Part shown: one piece after another, positions 10,999 through 25,421 of the stretch
How the letters are laid out: each line of letters begins with the position of its first letter
Numbering within the stretch: position 1 is the stretch's first letter
Assembly (NCBI GenBank): GCA_011390565.1
Contig: JAABSC010000015.1
Location: 1 to 47,576 of the forward strand
Reading direction: 5' to 3'
Length of the DNA: 47,576 bases
Source: Thioalkalivibrio paradoxus
GTDB taxonomy: Bacteria > Pseudomonadota > Gammaproteobacteria > Ectothiorhodospirales > Ectothiorhodospiraceae
Translations under genes and position numbers: made by a program
Notes under the pieces: model-generated
Told to the model about the DNA's origin: nothing
Database searches by the model: none
Seen by the model: only the letters and a program-made list of their open reading frames with translations

Positions 10999-11997
10999 AT
11001 GCCAGACACGATGAATCAATCCGCGTTTGAGAATCCCCGCGGCGCACGCCGTTTCTGCATTGCCCCGATGATGGACTGGACGGACCGCTGGTGCCGACGT
11101 TTCCACCGGTTGCTGACCCGCGAAGCCTGGCTGTATACGGAGATGCTGCACGCCAACGCGATCCTGCACGGTGACCGTCGCTTTCTGCTCGGGTATGACC
11201 GACAGGAGCATCCGGTCGCGGTGCAACTCGGAGGCTCCGACCCGAAGGTGCTGGCCGAAGCCGCACGCATCTGTGCCGGTTTCGGGTATGACGAGATCAA
11301 TCTGAACGTGGGGTGCCCGTCCGAACGGGTGCAATCCGGAGCGTTTGGTGCGTGCCTGATGGCGACCCCGGACATCGTCGCCGAGTGTGTCGAGGCGATG
11401 GCTCGGGCGGTTGCAGTTCCGGTTACGGTCAAGCACAGGATCGGGATCGACCACCAGGACTCCGAAGCGGACCTGCGCGCGTTCGTTTCGCGTGTGATGG
11501 ACGCCGGGTGCCAGACCTTCATCGTGCACGCGCGAAAAGCCTGGCTCCAGGGTTTGAGTCCCGCCGCGAACCGGGAGGTCCCGCCCCTGGATTACGGACG
11601 GGTCCATCGACTGAAACAGGAATTCCCCGGACTGGAAATCATCCTGAACGGGGGCATCGAATCACCGCGCGAAGGTCTCGCTCACCTGGAAAGGGTGGAC
11701 GGCGTGATGCTGGGACGTGCGGCTTATTATCGACCCTTCGAACTGGCCGAGGTCGATCGGCTGTATTACGGGGCCGAACGCGTTCCTACCCGCACCGATG
11801 TTCTCGAGGGACTACTGGTCCTCGCCGAGGAAATGCAGAGTCGTGGCGAGCCGCTGGTTCGGCTGACCCGCCATATCCTCGGGCTGTTTCACGGCGAACC
11901 CGGAGCGCGGCGCTGGCGGCGCGTGCTGACCGAGCACGGCCGCGGGGAGGGCAGTGGCCCGGAACTGATCGAGGCGGCGGCGCGATACTGCCGTTGA
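10999..11997 (+). CDS. dusA: tRNA-dihydrouridine(20/20a) synthase DusA
   Basis: DusA reduces uridines 20 and 20a in the tRNA D-loop with FMN and NADPH. The 332-residue sequence shows the family hallmarks: IAPMMDWTDRWCRRFHR at the N-terminus (FMN site), VQLGGSDP, NLNVGCPSERVQSGAFGACLM with the catalytic Cys, VKHRIGID, FIVHARKAWLQGLSPAANREVPPLDY, and NGGI. The DusA type is indicated by the WLQGLSPA segment. The chosen ATG has AGGAA about 7 bases upstream. A longer reading frame begins 53 codons earlier, but its extra residues do not resemble the family. It is monocistronic and convergent with gltD. Confidence 0.94.
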   Translation: MPDTMNQSAFENPRGARRFCIAPMMDWTDRWCRRFHRLLTREAWLYTEMLHANAILHGDRRFLLGYDRQEHPVAVQLGGSDPKVLAEAARICAGFGYDEINLNVGCPSERVQSGAFGACLMATPDIVAECVEAMARAVAVPVTVKHRIGIDHQDSEADLRAFVSRVMDAGCQTFIVHARKAWLQGLSPAANREVPPLDYGRVHRLKQEFPGLEIILNGGIESPREGLAHLERVDGVMLGRAAYYRPFELAEVDRLYYGAERVPTRTDVLEGLLVLAEEMQSRGEPLVRLTRHILGLFHGEPGARRWRRVLTEHGRGEGSGPELIEAAARYCR

Positions 11998-12004
11998 CCG
12001 AACG

Positions 12005-12037
12005 TGCCCCGCCCGTGGGTCGTATTTCAGCGGGGCA
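12005..12037. terminator. Candidate hairpin between dusA and gltD
   Basis: TGCCCCGC (12005-12012) and GCGGGGCA (12030-12037) form a perfect 8-base stem around a 17-base loop. It lies between the convergent dusA and gltD genes and includes the gltD stop codon in its loop. No T-run follows on either side, so it would be a weak or Rho-assisted terminator at best. Confidence 0.35.
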
Positions 12038-13493
12038 GATCGGTGCTTCCCATGAGCCATTCGTCGACGGCGCGGGCGCACTGGCGGCCCTCGCGGATCG
12101 CCCAGACCACCAGGGACTGGCCACGCCGCATGTCACCCGCGGCAAACAGGCCCTCCACCGAGGTGTAGTAGGCCTTTTCGCCCTCGGTCGCGCCCTTCAC
12201 GTTGCCGCGCGCATCGAGTTCCAGGCCGGCCGTGTCCCGCATTTCCGCGATCATGCCTTCGTGAACCGGGTGCACGAAACCCATGGCCAGCAGCACGAGA
12301 TCGGCTCGAAGTTCGCCTTCGCTACCGGGCACCTCGGACATCTGCCAGCGGCCCTGTTCGTCGCGGTCCCAGCGCACGAGTACGTAACGTACCGCGCGCA
12401 GGTTGCCCTTGCCGTCGTCGACGAACGCCTTGGTGGCCACATTCCACATCCGTTCGCAGCCTTCTTCCTGGGAAGACGACGTGCGCAGCCGGTTCGGCCA
12501 GTCCGGCCAGGTCAGACCCTTGTCTTCGCGCTCGGGCGGTTTGTCGAGGATCTCGATCTGCGTGACCGAGCGTGCCCCGTGGCGATTCGACGTGCCGATG
12601 CAATCGGAACCGGTGTCGCCGCCGCCGATCACCACCACGTGCTTGTCCTGGGCGCTGATGAAGTCATCATCGGGAACGAAGACGCCCTGCACCCGCTTGC
12701 TGTTACGGGTCAGGAAATCCATCGCGAAATGGACACCGTTCAGTTCCCGCCCCGGAACGGGCAGATCCCGTGGCGCTTCCGCGCCGCCCGCCATCACGAC
12801 GGCGTCATACTTCTCCCGCAAACGGGACATGGGGATGTCGCCACCGATATGCGAATTGGTGTGAAACTCGACGCCCTCGGTGCGCATTTGCGCCATGCGG
12901 CGATCGATCAGCGTCTTGCTCAGCTTGAAGTCCGGAATCCCGTAGCGGAGCAGGCCGCCGATCCGATCGGACTTCTCGAAGATGGCGACCTGATGTCCCG
13001 CGCGTGCCAGCTGCTGCGCGCAGGCGAGGCCCGCGGGGCCGGAACCCACGATCGCGATCCGTTTTCCGGTGCGCCGCTGTGCCACCTGTGGCTTGATCCA
13101 GTCCTCGGCCCAGGCCTTGTCGACGATGGCACATTCGATCGACTTGATCGTGACCGGAACGTCGTCGAGGTTCAGCGTGCAGGAAGTCTCGCACGGTGCC
13201 GGACAGATGCGTCCGGTGAACTCGGGGAAGTTGTTGGTCGAGTGCAGCGTTTCGATCGCGTGACGCCACTCGCCGCGATAGACGAGGTCGTTCCAGTCGG
13301 GGATCAGGTTGTCGACCGGGCAGCCCTGATGGCAGTACGGAATCCCGCAGTCCATGCAGCGCGCGCCCTGCTCGGCAATCTCGGAATCCGGAAGCGGGAT
13401 CACGAACTCCCGGTAATGCACCACGCGGTCGGATGCGGGTTCATAGCGCCGGTCCCGGCGCTCGATTTCCATGAATCCGGTCGGCTTACCCAT
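12027..13493 (-). CDS. gltD: Glutamate synthase small subunit GltD
   Basis: The beta subunit of NADPH-dependent glutamate synthase passes electrons from NADPH via FAD and Fe-S clusters to GltB. The 488-residue sequence has the N-terminal cysteine clusters [14 protein letters not shown] and CPAPCETSC, an FAD-binding motif [18 protein letters not shown] and an NADPH-binding motif [11 protein letters not shown]. The start ATG (13493) has AGGAG 8 bases upstream. It overlaps the end of gltB by 8 bases, so the two are translated together. Upstream in-frame codons extend far into gltB but do not encode family sequence. The length agrees with the usual 470-490 residues. Confidence 0.95.
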   Translation of the reverse strand: MGKPTGFMEIERRDRRYEPASDRVVHYREFVIPLPDSEIAEQGARCMDCGIPYCHQGCPVDNLIPDWNDLVYRGEWRHAIETLHSTNNFPEFTGRICPAPCETSCTLNLDDVPVTIKSIECAIVDKAWAEDWIKPQVAQRRTGKRIAIVGSGPAGLACAQQLARAGHQVAIFEKSDRIGGLLRYGIPDFKLSKTLIDRRMAQMRTEGVEFHTNSHIGGDIPMSRLREKYDAVVMAGGAEAPRDLPVPGRELNGVHFAMDFLTRNSKRVQGVFVPDDDFISAQDKHVVVIGGGDTGSDCIGTSNRHGARSVTQIEILDKPPEREDKGLTWPDWPNRLRTSSSQEEGCERMWNVATKAFVDDGKGNLRAVRYVLVRWDRDEQGRWQMSEVPGSEGELRADLVLLAMGFVHPVHEGMIAEMRDTAGLELDARGNVKGATEGEKAYYTSVEGLFAAGDMRRGQSLVVWAIREGRQCARAVDEWLMGSTDLPR

Positions 13494-16400
13494 GTACGGT
13501 CTCCTTCTGAGCCTGACTGGCGACCAGCGGCCGTTGCGCCATGGGCGGGCGGCTCTGGCGTGTCTGCATCTTTTCCAGCGCCTGGCGGTAATCCACCGGC
13601 ATGACCTTGACGAAGAGCCTGGCATACTTCGACCAGTCTTCGAGGATGCGCCGCGCAACGTCGGAACCGGTGTATTCCCGGTGCTGCTCGATGAGGAGGC
13701 GCAGTCGCGCGCGGTCATGACGGGTCATGTCATGGCGGATGTCCACCAGACCATGGGATTCCATGTCGCCGCCCTGATGATCGAGCGCCTCCAGCGCGTC
13801 GTCCTCTTCCGGAACCGGTTGCAACTCGACCATGGCCAGGTTGCAGCGCTCCTCGAAGGTCCCGTCCTCGTCGAGCACGTAGGCGATGCCGCCGGACATG
13901 CCGGCCGCGAAGTTGCGTCCGGTCGGGCCGAGACAGACCATGATGCCGCCGGTCATGTACTCGCAGCCGTGGTCACCGACTCCCTCGACCACCGCAGTGG
14001 CGCCGGAGTTGCGCACGCAGAAGCGCTCACCCGCCACGCCGCGGAAGAAGCATTCGCCACTGATGGCACCGTACAGCACGGTATTGCCGACGATGATGTT
14101 GTCCTCGGCACGGGTGATCGCCGAGTTTTTCGGGGGATAAATGATCAGACGTCCCCCGGAAAGCCCCTTGCCGACGTAATCATTGGCTTCGCCCTCGAGA
14201 TCGATGGTCACGCCCTTCGCCAGCCAGGCGCCAAGGGATTGGCCACCGGTACCGCGCGCACGGATGTGAATGGTGTCGTCCGGAAGGCCGGCATATCCGT
14301 ATTTTTCCGCGACGCGACCCGACAGCATCGTGCCGAACGTGCGGTTGAAGTTCTTCAGCGCGATGTCGATCACCACGGATTCGCCACGTTCCAGCGCAGG
14401 CTGTGCCTGACGGATCAGTTCGTGATCGAGCGCCTTGTCGAGGCCATGATCCTGTGTTTCGGAGTTGAACCGGGCGACATCCGGACCGACATCCGGCTTG
14501 GCCAGAAGCCGGGAGAAGTCGAGGCCCTGGGCCTTCCAGTGCCGGATCGCCTTGCGCATTTCCAATCGATCCGATTGGCCGATCATCTCGTTCATGGTGC
14601 GGAAACCAAGCCGGGCCATCAGCTGACGCACTTCTTCGGCGATGAAGAAGAAGAAGTTGATCACGTGCTCCGGCTGGCCGGTGAAACGCTTGCGCAGTTC
14701 CGGATCCTGCGTGGCCACACCCACGGGGCAGGTGTTCAGATGGCACTTGCGCATCATGATGCAGCCTTCGACGATCAGCGGCGCGGTGGCGAAACCGAAT
14801 TCGTCGGCCCCGAGCAGGGCGCCCATGACCACGTCGCGACCGGTGCGCATGCCGCCGTCCACCTGGACCGCGATCCGACCGCGCAGGCGGTTCAGCACGA
14901 GGGTCTGGTGCGTCTCGGCCAACCCGATCTCCCAGGGGCTGCCGGCATGCTTGATCGAGGTCAACGGGCTGGCACCGGTGCCGCCGTCGTAACCGGCAAT
15001 CGTGACATGATCCGCATGGGCCTTGGCCACGCCCGCGGCCACGGTGCCCACGCCGACTTCGGACACCAGTTTCACCGAAATGCGGGCCCGTGGGTTCGCA
15101 TTCTTGAGGTCGTGGATCAGCTGGGCCAGATCTTCGATCGAATAGATGTCGTGATGCGGAGGCGGGGAGATCAGACCGACCCCGGGCGTGGAGTGCCGTA
15201 CGCGGGCGATCTGCGCATTCACCTTGTGGCCGGGCAACTGCCCCCCCTCACCGGGCTTCGCACCCTGGGCGATCTTGATCTGGATGTCGTCCGCGTTCAC
15301 CAGGTACTCGATGGTGACACCGAAGCGGCCGGAAGCCACCTGCTTGATCGCGGAACGCTGAGGATTGCGGGAACCATCCGACAGCGGAAGGAAACGGTCC
15401 GCCTCCTCGCCGCCTTCCCCGGTGTTGGATTTGCCGCCGATCGCGTTCATCGCGCGGGCCAGGGTCGAATGCGCCTCGTGCGAGATCGAGCCGAAGGACA
15501 TTGCGCCCGTGGCGAAGCGCTTGACGATCTCGGACGCAGCCTCGACTTCTTCCAACGGAATCGCCTCGTCGGCGAAGCGGAGTTCCATCAGACCGCGGAA
15601 GGTGAGCAGATGCTCGTTCTGCTCGTTGATGAGCTGCGAGTATTCGGCGAAGGTCTTGGCGTCATTCGCACGGGTCGCGTGCTGCAGCTTGGAGATGGTT
15701 TCCGGGGTCCACACGTGGTCCTCGCCGCGCAGACGGTAGGCGTAGTCGCCGCCGACGTCCAACTGGCGACGGTAGATGTGCGCCCCACCATAGGCGAGCG
15801 TATGCCAGCGCACGGCTTCTTCGGCAACCTGCCGCAGGCCGATCCCCTCGACCCGGCTCTGGGTGCCGGTGAAGTATTGCTTCAGGAAGGCATTGCTCAG
15901 GCCCACTGCGTCGAAGATCTGCGCGCCGCAATAGGATTCGAGCGTCGAGATACCCATCTTCGACATGACTTTCAGCAGTCCCTTGCCAACCGCCTTGACG
16001 TAGCGTTTCTGCGCTTCCTCGAAGCTCAGACGTTCCGGTAAACGGGACAGCATCGACTGGATCGTGTCGAACGCGAGGTAGGGATTGATCGCTTCGGCGC
16101 CATAGCCGGAGAGCGTGGCGAAATGATGCACTTCCAGCGCGGCCGCGGTTTCCACCACGATCCCCGAACTCGTGCGCAGACCGCGCCGGATCAGGTGGTG
16201 ATGCACGGCGGAGGTCGCCAGCAGCATCGGGATCGCAATGTGATCCCGATTGGTGTTGCGGTCGGACAGGATCAGGATGTTGTAGCCGTCGAGCACCGCC
16301 TGTTCGGCTTCGGCGCACAGGCGATCGATCGCGGCGGACATGCCTTCCGCGCCTTCATCGGTGGGGTATACGGTATCCAGCGTCCGCGTGCGGAAGGCCC

Positions 16401-18156
16401 CTGCGGAGCTGTACTCGATGTTCCGGATGCGCTCGAGGTCCTGGTTGCTCAGCACGGGCTGCGAGGTCTCGAGGCGCCAATGCTGGCCGGCCTCGTCGAT
16501 GCCGAGCAGGTTGGGCCGAGGACCGATGATGCAGACCAGCGACATCACCAGTTCCTCGCGGATCGGGTCGATCGGCGGGTTGGTGACCTGCGCAAAGTTC
16601 TGCTTGAAATAGGTCGAGAGATGCTTCGGCCGGCCGGACAGCACCGAGGGTGGGTTGTCCGCGCCCATGGATCCAATGGCTTCCTGGCCAGCGACCACCA
16701 TCGGCGTAAGCAGAAACTTGAGATCCTCCTGCGAATAGCCGAATGCCTGTTGCAGGTCGAGCAGGGTCGCCTCATCCGGCGCCATCGGGCCGACATTGGT
16801 CGGGAGATCCTCGAGGCGGATCTGCGTCTTTTTCAGCCATTCGCCGTACGGGCGCGCTTCGGCAAGCTGGGTCTTGACCTCGCGGTCGTCGATGATCCGA
16901 CCCTGCTCCAGATCGATCAGCAGCATCTTGCCCGGCTGCAGACGCCATTTCTTGACGATCCGCTCTTCGGGGATATCCAGAACGCCCATCTCCGAGGCCA
17001 GGATCACCAGGTCGTCGTTGGTCACGAGGTATCGAGCGGGACGCAGGCCATTGCGGTCCAGCGTCGCGCCGATCTGTCGTCCGTCGGTGAAGGCGATGGC
17101 CGCCGGACCGTCCCAGGGCTCCATCAGTGCCATGTGGTATTCGTAGAACGCGCGGCGTTTCTCATCCATCAGCGTGTTGCCGGCCCAGGCTTCGGGGATC
17201 AGCAACATCATGGCGTGCGCCAGCGAATACCCACTCATCACCAGCAATTCAAGCGCGTTGTCGAAACAGGCCGAATCCGACTGGCCCTCGGGGATCAGGG
17301 GCCAGATGGTGGCGAGATCATCGCCCAGTACTTCGGACCTCATGGTATGGCGACGTGCGGCCATCCAGTTCAGGTTTCCCCGCAATGTATTGATCTCGCC
17401 GTTGTGGCAGATCATCCGAAACGGCTGGGCGAGGTCCCAGGTCGGGAAGGTGTTGGTGGAGAAACGCTGGTGCACCAGCGCCAGTGCGCTGACGAAGCGC
17501 TCGTCGCGCAGGTCGAGATAATACTGACCGACCTGGTAGGCCAGCAGCATGCCCTTGTAGTTCAACGTCCTGGAGGACATCGACGCGACGTAGTAGGGGG
17601 TGTTCTCGAAGCCCTTCGCACGGATCTCGTTGTCCATGCGCTTGCGGATCACGAACAGCTTGCGTTCAAACCCGTCCTGGTCGGGACAATCCGAGGAGCG
17701 TCCGACAAACACCTGCCGCACCACCGGTTCGGAGGGCAGCACACTCTCGCCCAGATCACGGTTGTCCACCGGGACATCGCGCCAGCCGAGCACTTTCTGT
17801 CCAACGTCCTCGATGTGACGCTGAATGATCGCTTCCATGGTTTCCCGCGGTGCCGGTTCCTTCGGCAGGAAGACCATTCCAACCGCATACTCGCCGGCGG
17901 CTGGCAGTTCGAAGTCGACAGTGGCGCGCAGGAAGGCATCCGGCATCTGCACGAGGATGCCAGCGCCGTCGCCGGCCTTGGGGTCCGCGCCCACCGCGCC
18001 ACGGTGATGAAGCCGTTCGAGAAGCTCGAGGCCCTGAGCGACAATGCGATGGCTCTTCTCGTTCCGAATGTGGCATACGAAGCCGACACCACAGGAGTCT
18101 CGCTCGAGTTCAGGGTCGTACATGCCCTGCGCGGGGGGGAAGGCGCGAATGCTCAT
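13486..18156 (-). CDS. gltB: Glutamate synthase large subunit GltB
   Basis: GltB makes two glutamates from glutamine and 2-oxoglutarate. The 1556-residue product has all expected parts: an N-terminal class II glutamine amidotransferase domain whose nucleophile is Cys22 (ERDSCGVGF, exposed after removal of a 21-residue propeptide), a central domain, an FMN-binding synthase domain ([29 protein letters not shown]), the 3Fe-4S motif at Cys1132, Cys1138 and Cys1143, and the C-terminal beta-helix GXGXG-type domain. GAGGT precedes the start codon. gltD follows with an 8-base overlap. Upstream lie a sigma-54-like promoter and an NtrC-like site, which suggests control by nitrogen supply. Confidence 0.96.
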   Translation of the reverse strand: MSIRAFPPAQGMYDPELERDSCGVGFVCHIRNEKSHRIVAQGLELLERLHHRGAVGADPKAGDGAGILVQMPDAFLRATVDFELPAAGEYAVGMVFLPKEPAPRETMEAIIQRHIEDVGQKVLGWRDVPVDNRDLGESVLPSEPVVRQVFVGRSSDCPDQDGFERKLFVIRKRMDNEIRAKGFENTPYYVASMSSRTLNYKGMLLAYQVGQYYLDLRDERFVSALALVHQRFSTNTFPTWDLAQPFRMICHNGEINTLRGNLNWMAARRHTMRSEVLGDDLATIWPLIPEGQSDSACFDNALELLVMSGYSLAHAMMLLIPEAWAGNTLMDEKRRAFYEYHMALMEPWDGPAAIAFTDGRQIGATLDRNGLRPARYLVTNDDLVILASEMGVLDIPEERIVKKWRLQPGKMLLIDLEQGRIIDDREVKTQLAEARPYGEWLKKTQIRLEDLPTNVGPMAPDEATLLDLQQAFGYSQEDLKFLLTPMVVAGQEAIGSMGADNPPSVLSGRPKHLSTYFKQNFAQVTNPPIDPIREELVMSLVCIIGPRPNLLGIDEAGQHWRLETSQPVLSNQDLERIRNIEYSSAGAFRTRTLDTVYPTDEGAEGMSAAIDRLCAEAEQAVLDGYNILILSDRNTNRDHIAIPMLLATSAVHHHLIRRGLRTSSGIVVETAAALEVHHFATLSGYGAEAINPYLAFDTIQSMLSRLPERLSFEEAQKRYVKAVGKGLLKVMSKMGISTLESYCGAQIFDAVGLSNAFLKQYFTGTQSRVEGIGLRQVAEEAVRWHTLAYGGAHIYRRQLDVGGDYAYRLRGEDHVWTPETISKLQHATRANDAKTFAEYSQLINEQNEHLLTFRGLMELRFADEAIPLEEVEAASEIVKRFATGAMSFGSISHEAHSTLARAMNAIGGKSNTGEGGEEADRFLPLSDGSRNPQRSAIKQVASGRFGVTIEYLVNADDIQIKIAQGAKPGEGGQLPGHKVNAQIARVRHSTPGVGLISPPPHHDIYSIEDLAQLIHDLKNANPRARISVKLVSEVGVGTVAAGVAKAHADHVTIAGYDGGTGASPLTSIKHAGSPWEIGLAETHQTLVLNRLRGRIAVQVDGGMRTGRDVVMGALLGADEFGFATAPLIVEGCIMMRKCHLNTCPVGVATQDPELRKRFTGQPEHVINFFFFIAEEVRQLMARLGFRTMNEMIGQSDRLEMRKAIRHWKAQGLDFSRLLAKPDVGPDVARFNSETQDHGLDKALDHELIRQAQPALERGESVVIDIALKNFNRTFGTMLSGRVAEKYGYAGLPDDTIHIRARGTGGQSLGAWLAKGVTIDLEGEANDYVGKGLSGGRLIIYPPKNSAITRAEDNIIVGNTVLYGAISGECFFRGVAGERFCVRNSGATAVVEGVGDHGCEYMTGGIMVCLGPTGRNFAAGMSGGIAYVLDEDGTFEERCNLAMVELQPVPEEDDALEALDHQGGDMESHGLVDIRHDMTRHDRARLRLLIEQHREYTGSDVARRILEDWSKYARLFVKVMPVDYRQALEKMQTRQSRPPMAQRPLVASQAQKETVHG

Positions 18157-18289
18157 GGATGGACCTCGTGGCTACTTGGTTGTTACTGGACACTGGAGTT
18201 GGCTTCGCGTTCCAGCAGTCCCACCGAACGTGACGAGCGGGTTCGCACCCCTTGAGAGGCGTACCCACAACCCGAAAGACTATGGATCA

Positions 18290-18305
18290 GGCAGCAATCG
18301 TGCCA
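18290..18305 (-). promoter_or_regulatory. Candidate sigma-54 (-24/-12) promoter of gltBD
   Basis: The minus strand reads TGGCACGATTGCTGCC. Compared with the sigma-54 consensus TGGCACG-N4-TTGCA, the first seven bases match exactly and the essential GG and GC pairs have the correct spacing. The expected transcript start is near 18279, giving a leader of about 120 bases before gltB. An NtrC-like palindrome lies about 85 bases upstream of that start. Confidence 0.6.
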
Positions 18306-18355
18306 TTTCCGAGGTGCGCCGTGTGGCGATGCTGTATCGGCCGCCTGACCGTGCT

Positions 18356-18370
18356 GCACCAACTCGGTGC
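18356..18370. promoter_or_regulatory. NtrC-like binding site upstream of gltBD
   Basis: GCACC-N5-GGTGC is a perfect palindrome (GCACCAACTCGGTGC on the plus strand) and matches the NtrC (GlnG) operator pattern GCACY-N5-RGTGC known from glnA promoters. It is the only such site seen in this 383-base intergenic region. Its centre is about 85 bases upstream of the predicted sigma-54 start, somewhat closer than usual for an NtrC enhancer. Confidence 0.55.
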
Positions 18371-18462
18371 GGGTGACCTGCAGCATGCCCCAAAACGTGG
18401 CCTGAGACCGGATCCGGCCGGGTTGGAAAAACGAGGGGGATGACCCACCCCAAAGCCGCGGA

Positions 18463-18502
18463 AAAATAACCCGCCGGCGGCCGGATGGTCAAGAACGGCC
18501 GC
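18463..18502 (-). terminator. Candidate terminator after roxA
   Basis: On the minus strand GCGGCCG and CGGCCGC (18496-18502 and 18477-18483) form a 7-base stem with a 12-base loop. The T-rich stretch TTATTTTT (18463-18470) follows, but 6 bases after the stem. It lies about 40 bases beyond the roxA stop and would separate purB-roxA from gltBD. The remaining bases between here and gltB hold the gltB regulatory sites and no gene that I can see. Confidence 0.4.
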
Positions 18503-18539
18503 GGTCGACGTCCCCCACAGCGTGCGCCGCGCGGGGGCT

Positions 18540-19736
18540 TCAACCGCTGGAATCCGCTGCCGGTTCGATCCGCCCCTCGGCCAGGAGCTCGCCCAGTAAC
18601 CGGCTCAGCTCCGGCACGCGATCCGACCATTCGGTGGGCAGGATCGTTTCGCCAACACAGAACGCCTCGGCCTCTTCGTCCCGCAGTCCCCGCGTGGCCA
18701 GCGCCTGTCCAGCGAAGAAAAGGGTGATGCCCGCGGGCTCGCGCATCCAGAAACGACGCAGGTCGGGGTCGATACGGTAAACCACCACGGGATCCAGGCG
18801 GGGGGCCAGTGACCGCGTACCGGATTCCGTTTCGGCGTCGGATTCCTCGTCCGGCGAGTCTTCCTGCGAATCCGGCCGTGTCAGGAATGCACCGAAAAAA
18901 CGATCCAGCGCCCCGGAATCGAGAGCGAGCCGCGCCATCAGACCGTCACGCAGGGCCGCCCGATCGCCATCTGAAAGTTCATGGGCACGCGCATGCGTGG
19001 CGGGTTGCCGACCGGCATCCGCGAAGCGATCCGGACCCACCGCGTGCAGGCGCTCCTCGACGAAGGCGCCGACGAGATCGCGCCAGGAGGGGGCTCGAAA
19101 CCCGATCGACCAGGTCATGCAGTCGTCGTCCATCGCCATGCCGAGATGGGGGATTCCGGGTGGTAGATACAGCATGTCGCCGGGTTCCAGTACCCATTCG
19201 GAGGTCGCGTTGAAACTCCGGAGAATGGCCAACGGCAACGCGGGCAGGCAGATCGGCGATGCTGGGGGAGGCTCCTGGATCTGCCAGCGGCGGCGTCCCT
19301 GGGCCTGAAACAGGAAGACGTCGTAGGCATCGATATGCGGTCCGACGGAGCCGTCGCGAACCGCGTACGAAATCATCAGGTCGTCCCGGCGCCAGTGCGG
19401 AATGAAGTCAAAGCGCTCGAGCCAACCGGACGCCTCGGGCCAATAGTGCTCGATCTGGGAGACCAGCAGCGTCCACGCCGAGCCGGGCAGCGCGGCAAAG
19501 CGTTCCGGATCGAACGGGCCGTATTCCACCGACCAATCGCGGCGGTCGGGGTGTCCGAGCACCAGTCGCGAACGGACACCCGGCTCGCAGGCAAGGCCTG
19601 CGAGTTCTTCGGCATCGATGGGGTTCTCGAAGTCCGGGAGCGCCTGGCGAACGATCAGCGGTCGTCGCTGCCAATAGTCGGCCAGGAACGCCTCCGCGCC
19701 GAGACCGCCGAGCAGCGCGTCCATGGGCATGTTCAA
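18540..19736 (-). CDS. roxA: Ribosomal protein L16 3-hydroxylase RoxA (YcfD), JmjC/cupin
   Basis: RoxA is a 2-oxoglutarate- and Fe(II)-dependent oxygenase that hydroxylates an arginine of ribosomal protein L16. The 398-residue sequence has the family opening (FLADYWQRRPLIVRQALPDF), the HxD iron motif at His134/Asp136 (GPHIDAYDVF), the third iron ligand at His197 (PPGIPHLGMA) and the strand EPGDMLYLPPG. The C-terminal half has the winged-helix-like region usual in YcfD proteins plus an acidic linker (DSQEDSPDEESDAETESG) that I do not recognise. It starts 3 bases after the purB stop, so purB-roxA is one operon; in E. coli the two genes are also close neighbours. Confidence 0.92.
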   Translation of the reverse strand: MNMPMDALLGGLGAEAFLADYWQRRPLIVRQALPDFENPIDAEELAGLACEPGVRSRLVLGHPDRRDWSVEYGPFDPERFAALPGSAWTLLVSQIEHYWPEASGWLERFDFIPHWRRDDLMISYAVRDGSVGPHIDAYDVFLFQAQGRRRWQIQEPPPASPICLPALPLAILRSFNATSEWVLEPGDMLYLPPGIPHLGMAMDDDCMTWSIGFRAPSWRDLVGAFVEERLHAVGPDRFADAGRQPATHARAHELSDGDRAALRDGLMARLALDSGALDRFFGAFLTRPDSQEDSPDEESDAETESGTRSLAPRLDPVVVYRIDPDLRRFWMREPAGITLFFAGQALATRGLRDEEAEAFCVGETILPTEWSDRVPELSRLLGELLAEGRIEPAADSSG

Positions 19737-19739
19737 ACC

Positions 19740-21157
<1,418 letters not shown>

Positions 21158-21194
21158 GTACAGCCGGTACATGCGCTCGGTTTCCCGTGCACAC

Positions 21195-21210
21195 CGGGGC
21201 CCCACGGGCG
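21195..21210 (+). repeat. 16-base direct repeat flanking fumC, copy 1
   Basis: CGGGGCCCCACGGGCG occurs here, 34 bases before the fumC start, and again exactly at 22626-22641 just after its stop. Here it is also part of a small hairpin (CCCGTG 21184-21189 with CACGGG 21203-21208). Confidence 0.6.
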
Positions 21211-21244
21211 ATAGAATGAAGCCGCCCCCTACCGGAGCCGAGAG

Positions 21245-22621
21245 ATGGCCAATCCTTCGCAGCGCACCGAACACGACAGCCTGGGGTCGGTGCAGATCGC
21301 CGCCGACGCGCCCTGGGGCGCGCAGACCCAGCGGGCGATCGACAACTTCCGGATCGCGCGACGCTCGCTCCCGCACGCCTTCATCCGGGCGCTGGCCCAG
21401 ATCAAGGCGGCCTGCGCCGAGGTCAACGGCGAGCTGGGTCTGCTTGCGCCCGCGCAGGCCGCCGCGATCGTGGCCGCCGCCGACGCCATCGCACTGGGTC
21501 AGTGTCCGGATGCGTTCCCGGTGGATGTCTACCAGACCGGGTCGGGCACCAGCACGAACATGAACGTGAACGAGGTGATCGCCCATCTGGCTGCGGTCGA
21601 CGGGCTTGAAGCGCATCCGAACGACCATGTGAATCTGGGGCAAAGCTCCAACGACGTGATCCCAACCGCGATTCACGTGGCCGCGCTGACGGAACTGGAA
21701 CACCGGCTTCGACCCGGTCTTCGCCATCTGATTGCGGTGATCGCCCGCCGGGAAGGGGATCTGGCCGGGGTTGTGAAGACCGGAAGAACGCACCTGATGG
21801 ACGCCATGCCCCTGCGCATGGGTCAGGAACTGTCGGGTTGGCGCACGCAGCTGGAACTGGCCGAGGCCCGCCTCGGGGACACCGGGCGGCGTCTGGGCAA
21901 ACTGGCGATCGGCGCGACTGCAGTCGGTACCGGAATCAATGCGCCGGAGACCTTCGGGGAGCGCGTCGCGAAGCGTCTCTCTGAACGTCTGGAGCTGCCA
22001 TTCGCCCGGCAAGCCAACGGTTTTGCCGCGCTCTCCAGCCAGGAAACGGCGGCCGAACTCTCCGGGCAATTGCGCACGCTCGCAACCGCGCTCCTGAAGA
22101 TTGCCAATGACCTGCGCTGGATGAATTCCGGCCCGTTGGCCGGGTTGGGGGAAATTGCGTTGCCCGCGCTCCAGCCAGGAAGCTCGATCATGCCTGGCAA
22201 AGTCAACCCCGTGATTCCCGAGGCCGTGATGATGGCCTGCGTGCAGGTCACCGGGCTGGATGCTGCCGTGAGCCTGGCGGCGCAGTCGGGGAACTTCCAG
22301 TTGAACGTGATGCTGCCATTGATCGCAGACAATCTCCTCGCGCAGATTCAGCTGCTCAGCGACGCGATGGAGCATCTCGCGGACAAGGCCATCGCCCGTT
22401 TCGAGGTCAACCACGAACAGATCGCGGAGACCCTGGGCCGCAACCCGATCCTGGTCACCGCGCTGAATGCCGAAATCGGATACGAGGCCGGAGCCCGGAT
22501 TGCCAAGCTCGCTTACGCGTCCGGACGCCCCATCCTCGACGTGGCCGCCGAGGAAACGGGGATCGACCGGCAACGTCTTGCCAATCTGCTGGATCCCGCA
22601 AGACTCACCGGCCCGCGCTGA
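21245..22621 (+). CDS. fumC: Class II fumarate hydratase FumC
   Basis: FumC hydrates fumarate to malate in the TCA cycle without a metal cluster. The 458-residue protein has the class II motifs: TGSGTSTNMNVNEV, HPNDHVNLGQSSNDVIPTA, VKTGRTHLMDAMP and the mobile signature loop GSSIMPGKVNPVIPEAVMMA. The VIPEA ending of the signature also occurs in aspartases, but the Gly in MPGK and the GRTHLMDA stretch favour fumarase. GGAG precedes the start ATG. A TAGAAT at 21212-21217 could be its -10 box, without a clear -35. It is divergent from purB and convergent with acnA. Confidence 0.9.
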   Translation: MANPSQRTEHDSLGSVQIAADAPWGAQTQRAIDNFRIARRSLPHAFIRALAQIKAACAEVNGELGLLAPAQAAAIVAAADAIALGQCPDAFPVDVYQTGSGTSTNMNVNEVIAHLAAVDGLEAHPNDHVNLGQSSNDVIPTAIHVAALTELEHRLRPGLRHLIAVIARREGDLAGVVKTGRTHLMDAMPLRMGQELSGWRTQLELAEARLGDTGRRLGKLAIGATAVGTGINAPETFGERVAKRLSERLELPFARQANGFAALSSQETAAELSGQLRTLATALLKIANDLRWMNSGPLAGLGEIALPALQPGSSIMPGKVNPVIPEAVMMACVQVTGLDAAVSLAAQSGNFQLNVMLPLIADNLLAQIQLLSDAMEHLADKAIARFEVNHEQIAETLGRNPILVTALNAEIGYEAGARIAKLAYASGRPILDVAAEETGIDRQRLANLLDPARLTGPR

Positions 22622-22625
22622 GGGG

Positions 22626-22641
22626 CGGGGCCCCACGGGCG
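22626..22641 (+). repeat. 16-base direct repeat flanking fumC, copy 2
   Basis: Exact second copy of CGGGGCCCCACGGGCG, in the 33 bases between the convergent ends of fumC and acnA. It lies in a GC-rich hairpin-prone stretch and may contribute to termination. Confidence 0.6.
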
Positions 22642-22654
22642 CGCGGACCGGGAT

Positions 22655-25405
<2,751 letters not shown>

Positions 25406-25421
25406 GATCTGGGTTCCGTAT

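Noticed and set aside
13471..18255. Two long open frames on the plus strand opposite gltB (about 856 and 710 codons)
   Set aside because: They are antisense to a complete, well-conserved gltB, have His/Gly/Arg/Gln-rich low-information protein sequence and no recognisable domain. GC-rich codon bias makes such frames common.
21245..22621. Calling fumC an aspartase because its signature ends VIPEA
   Set aside because: The MPGK in the signature and the GRTHLMDA region fit fumarase better, and the TCA-gene context supports this. Biochemical confirmation is not possible from sequence alone.
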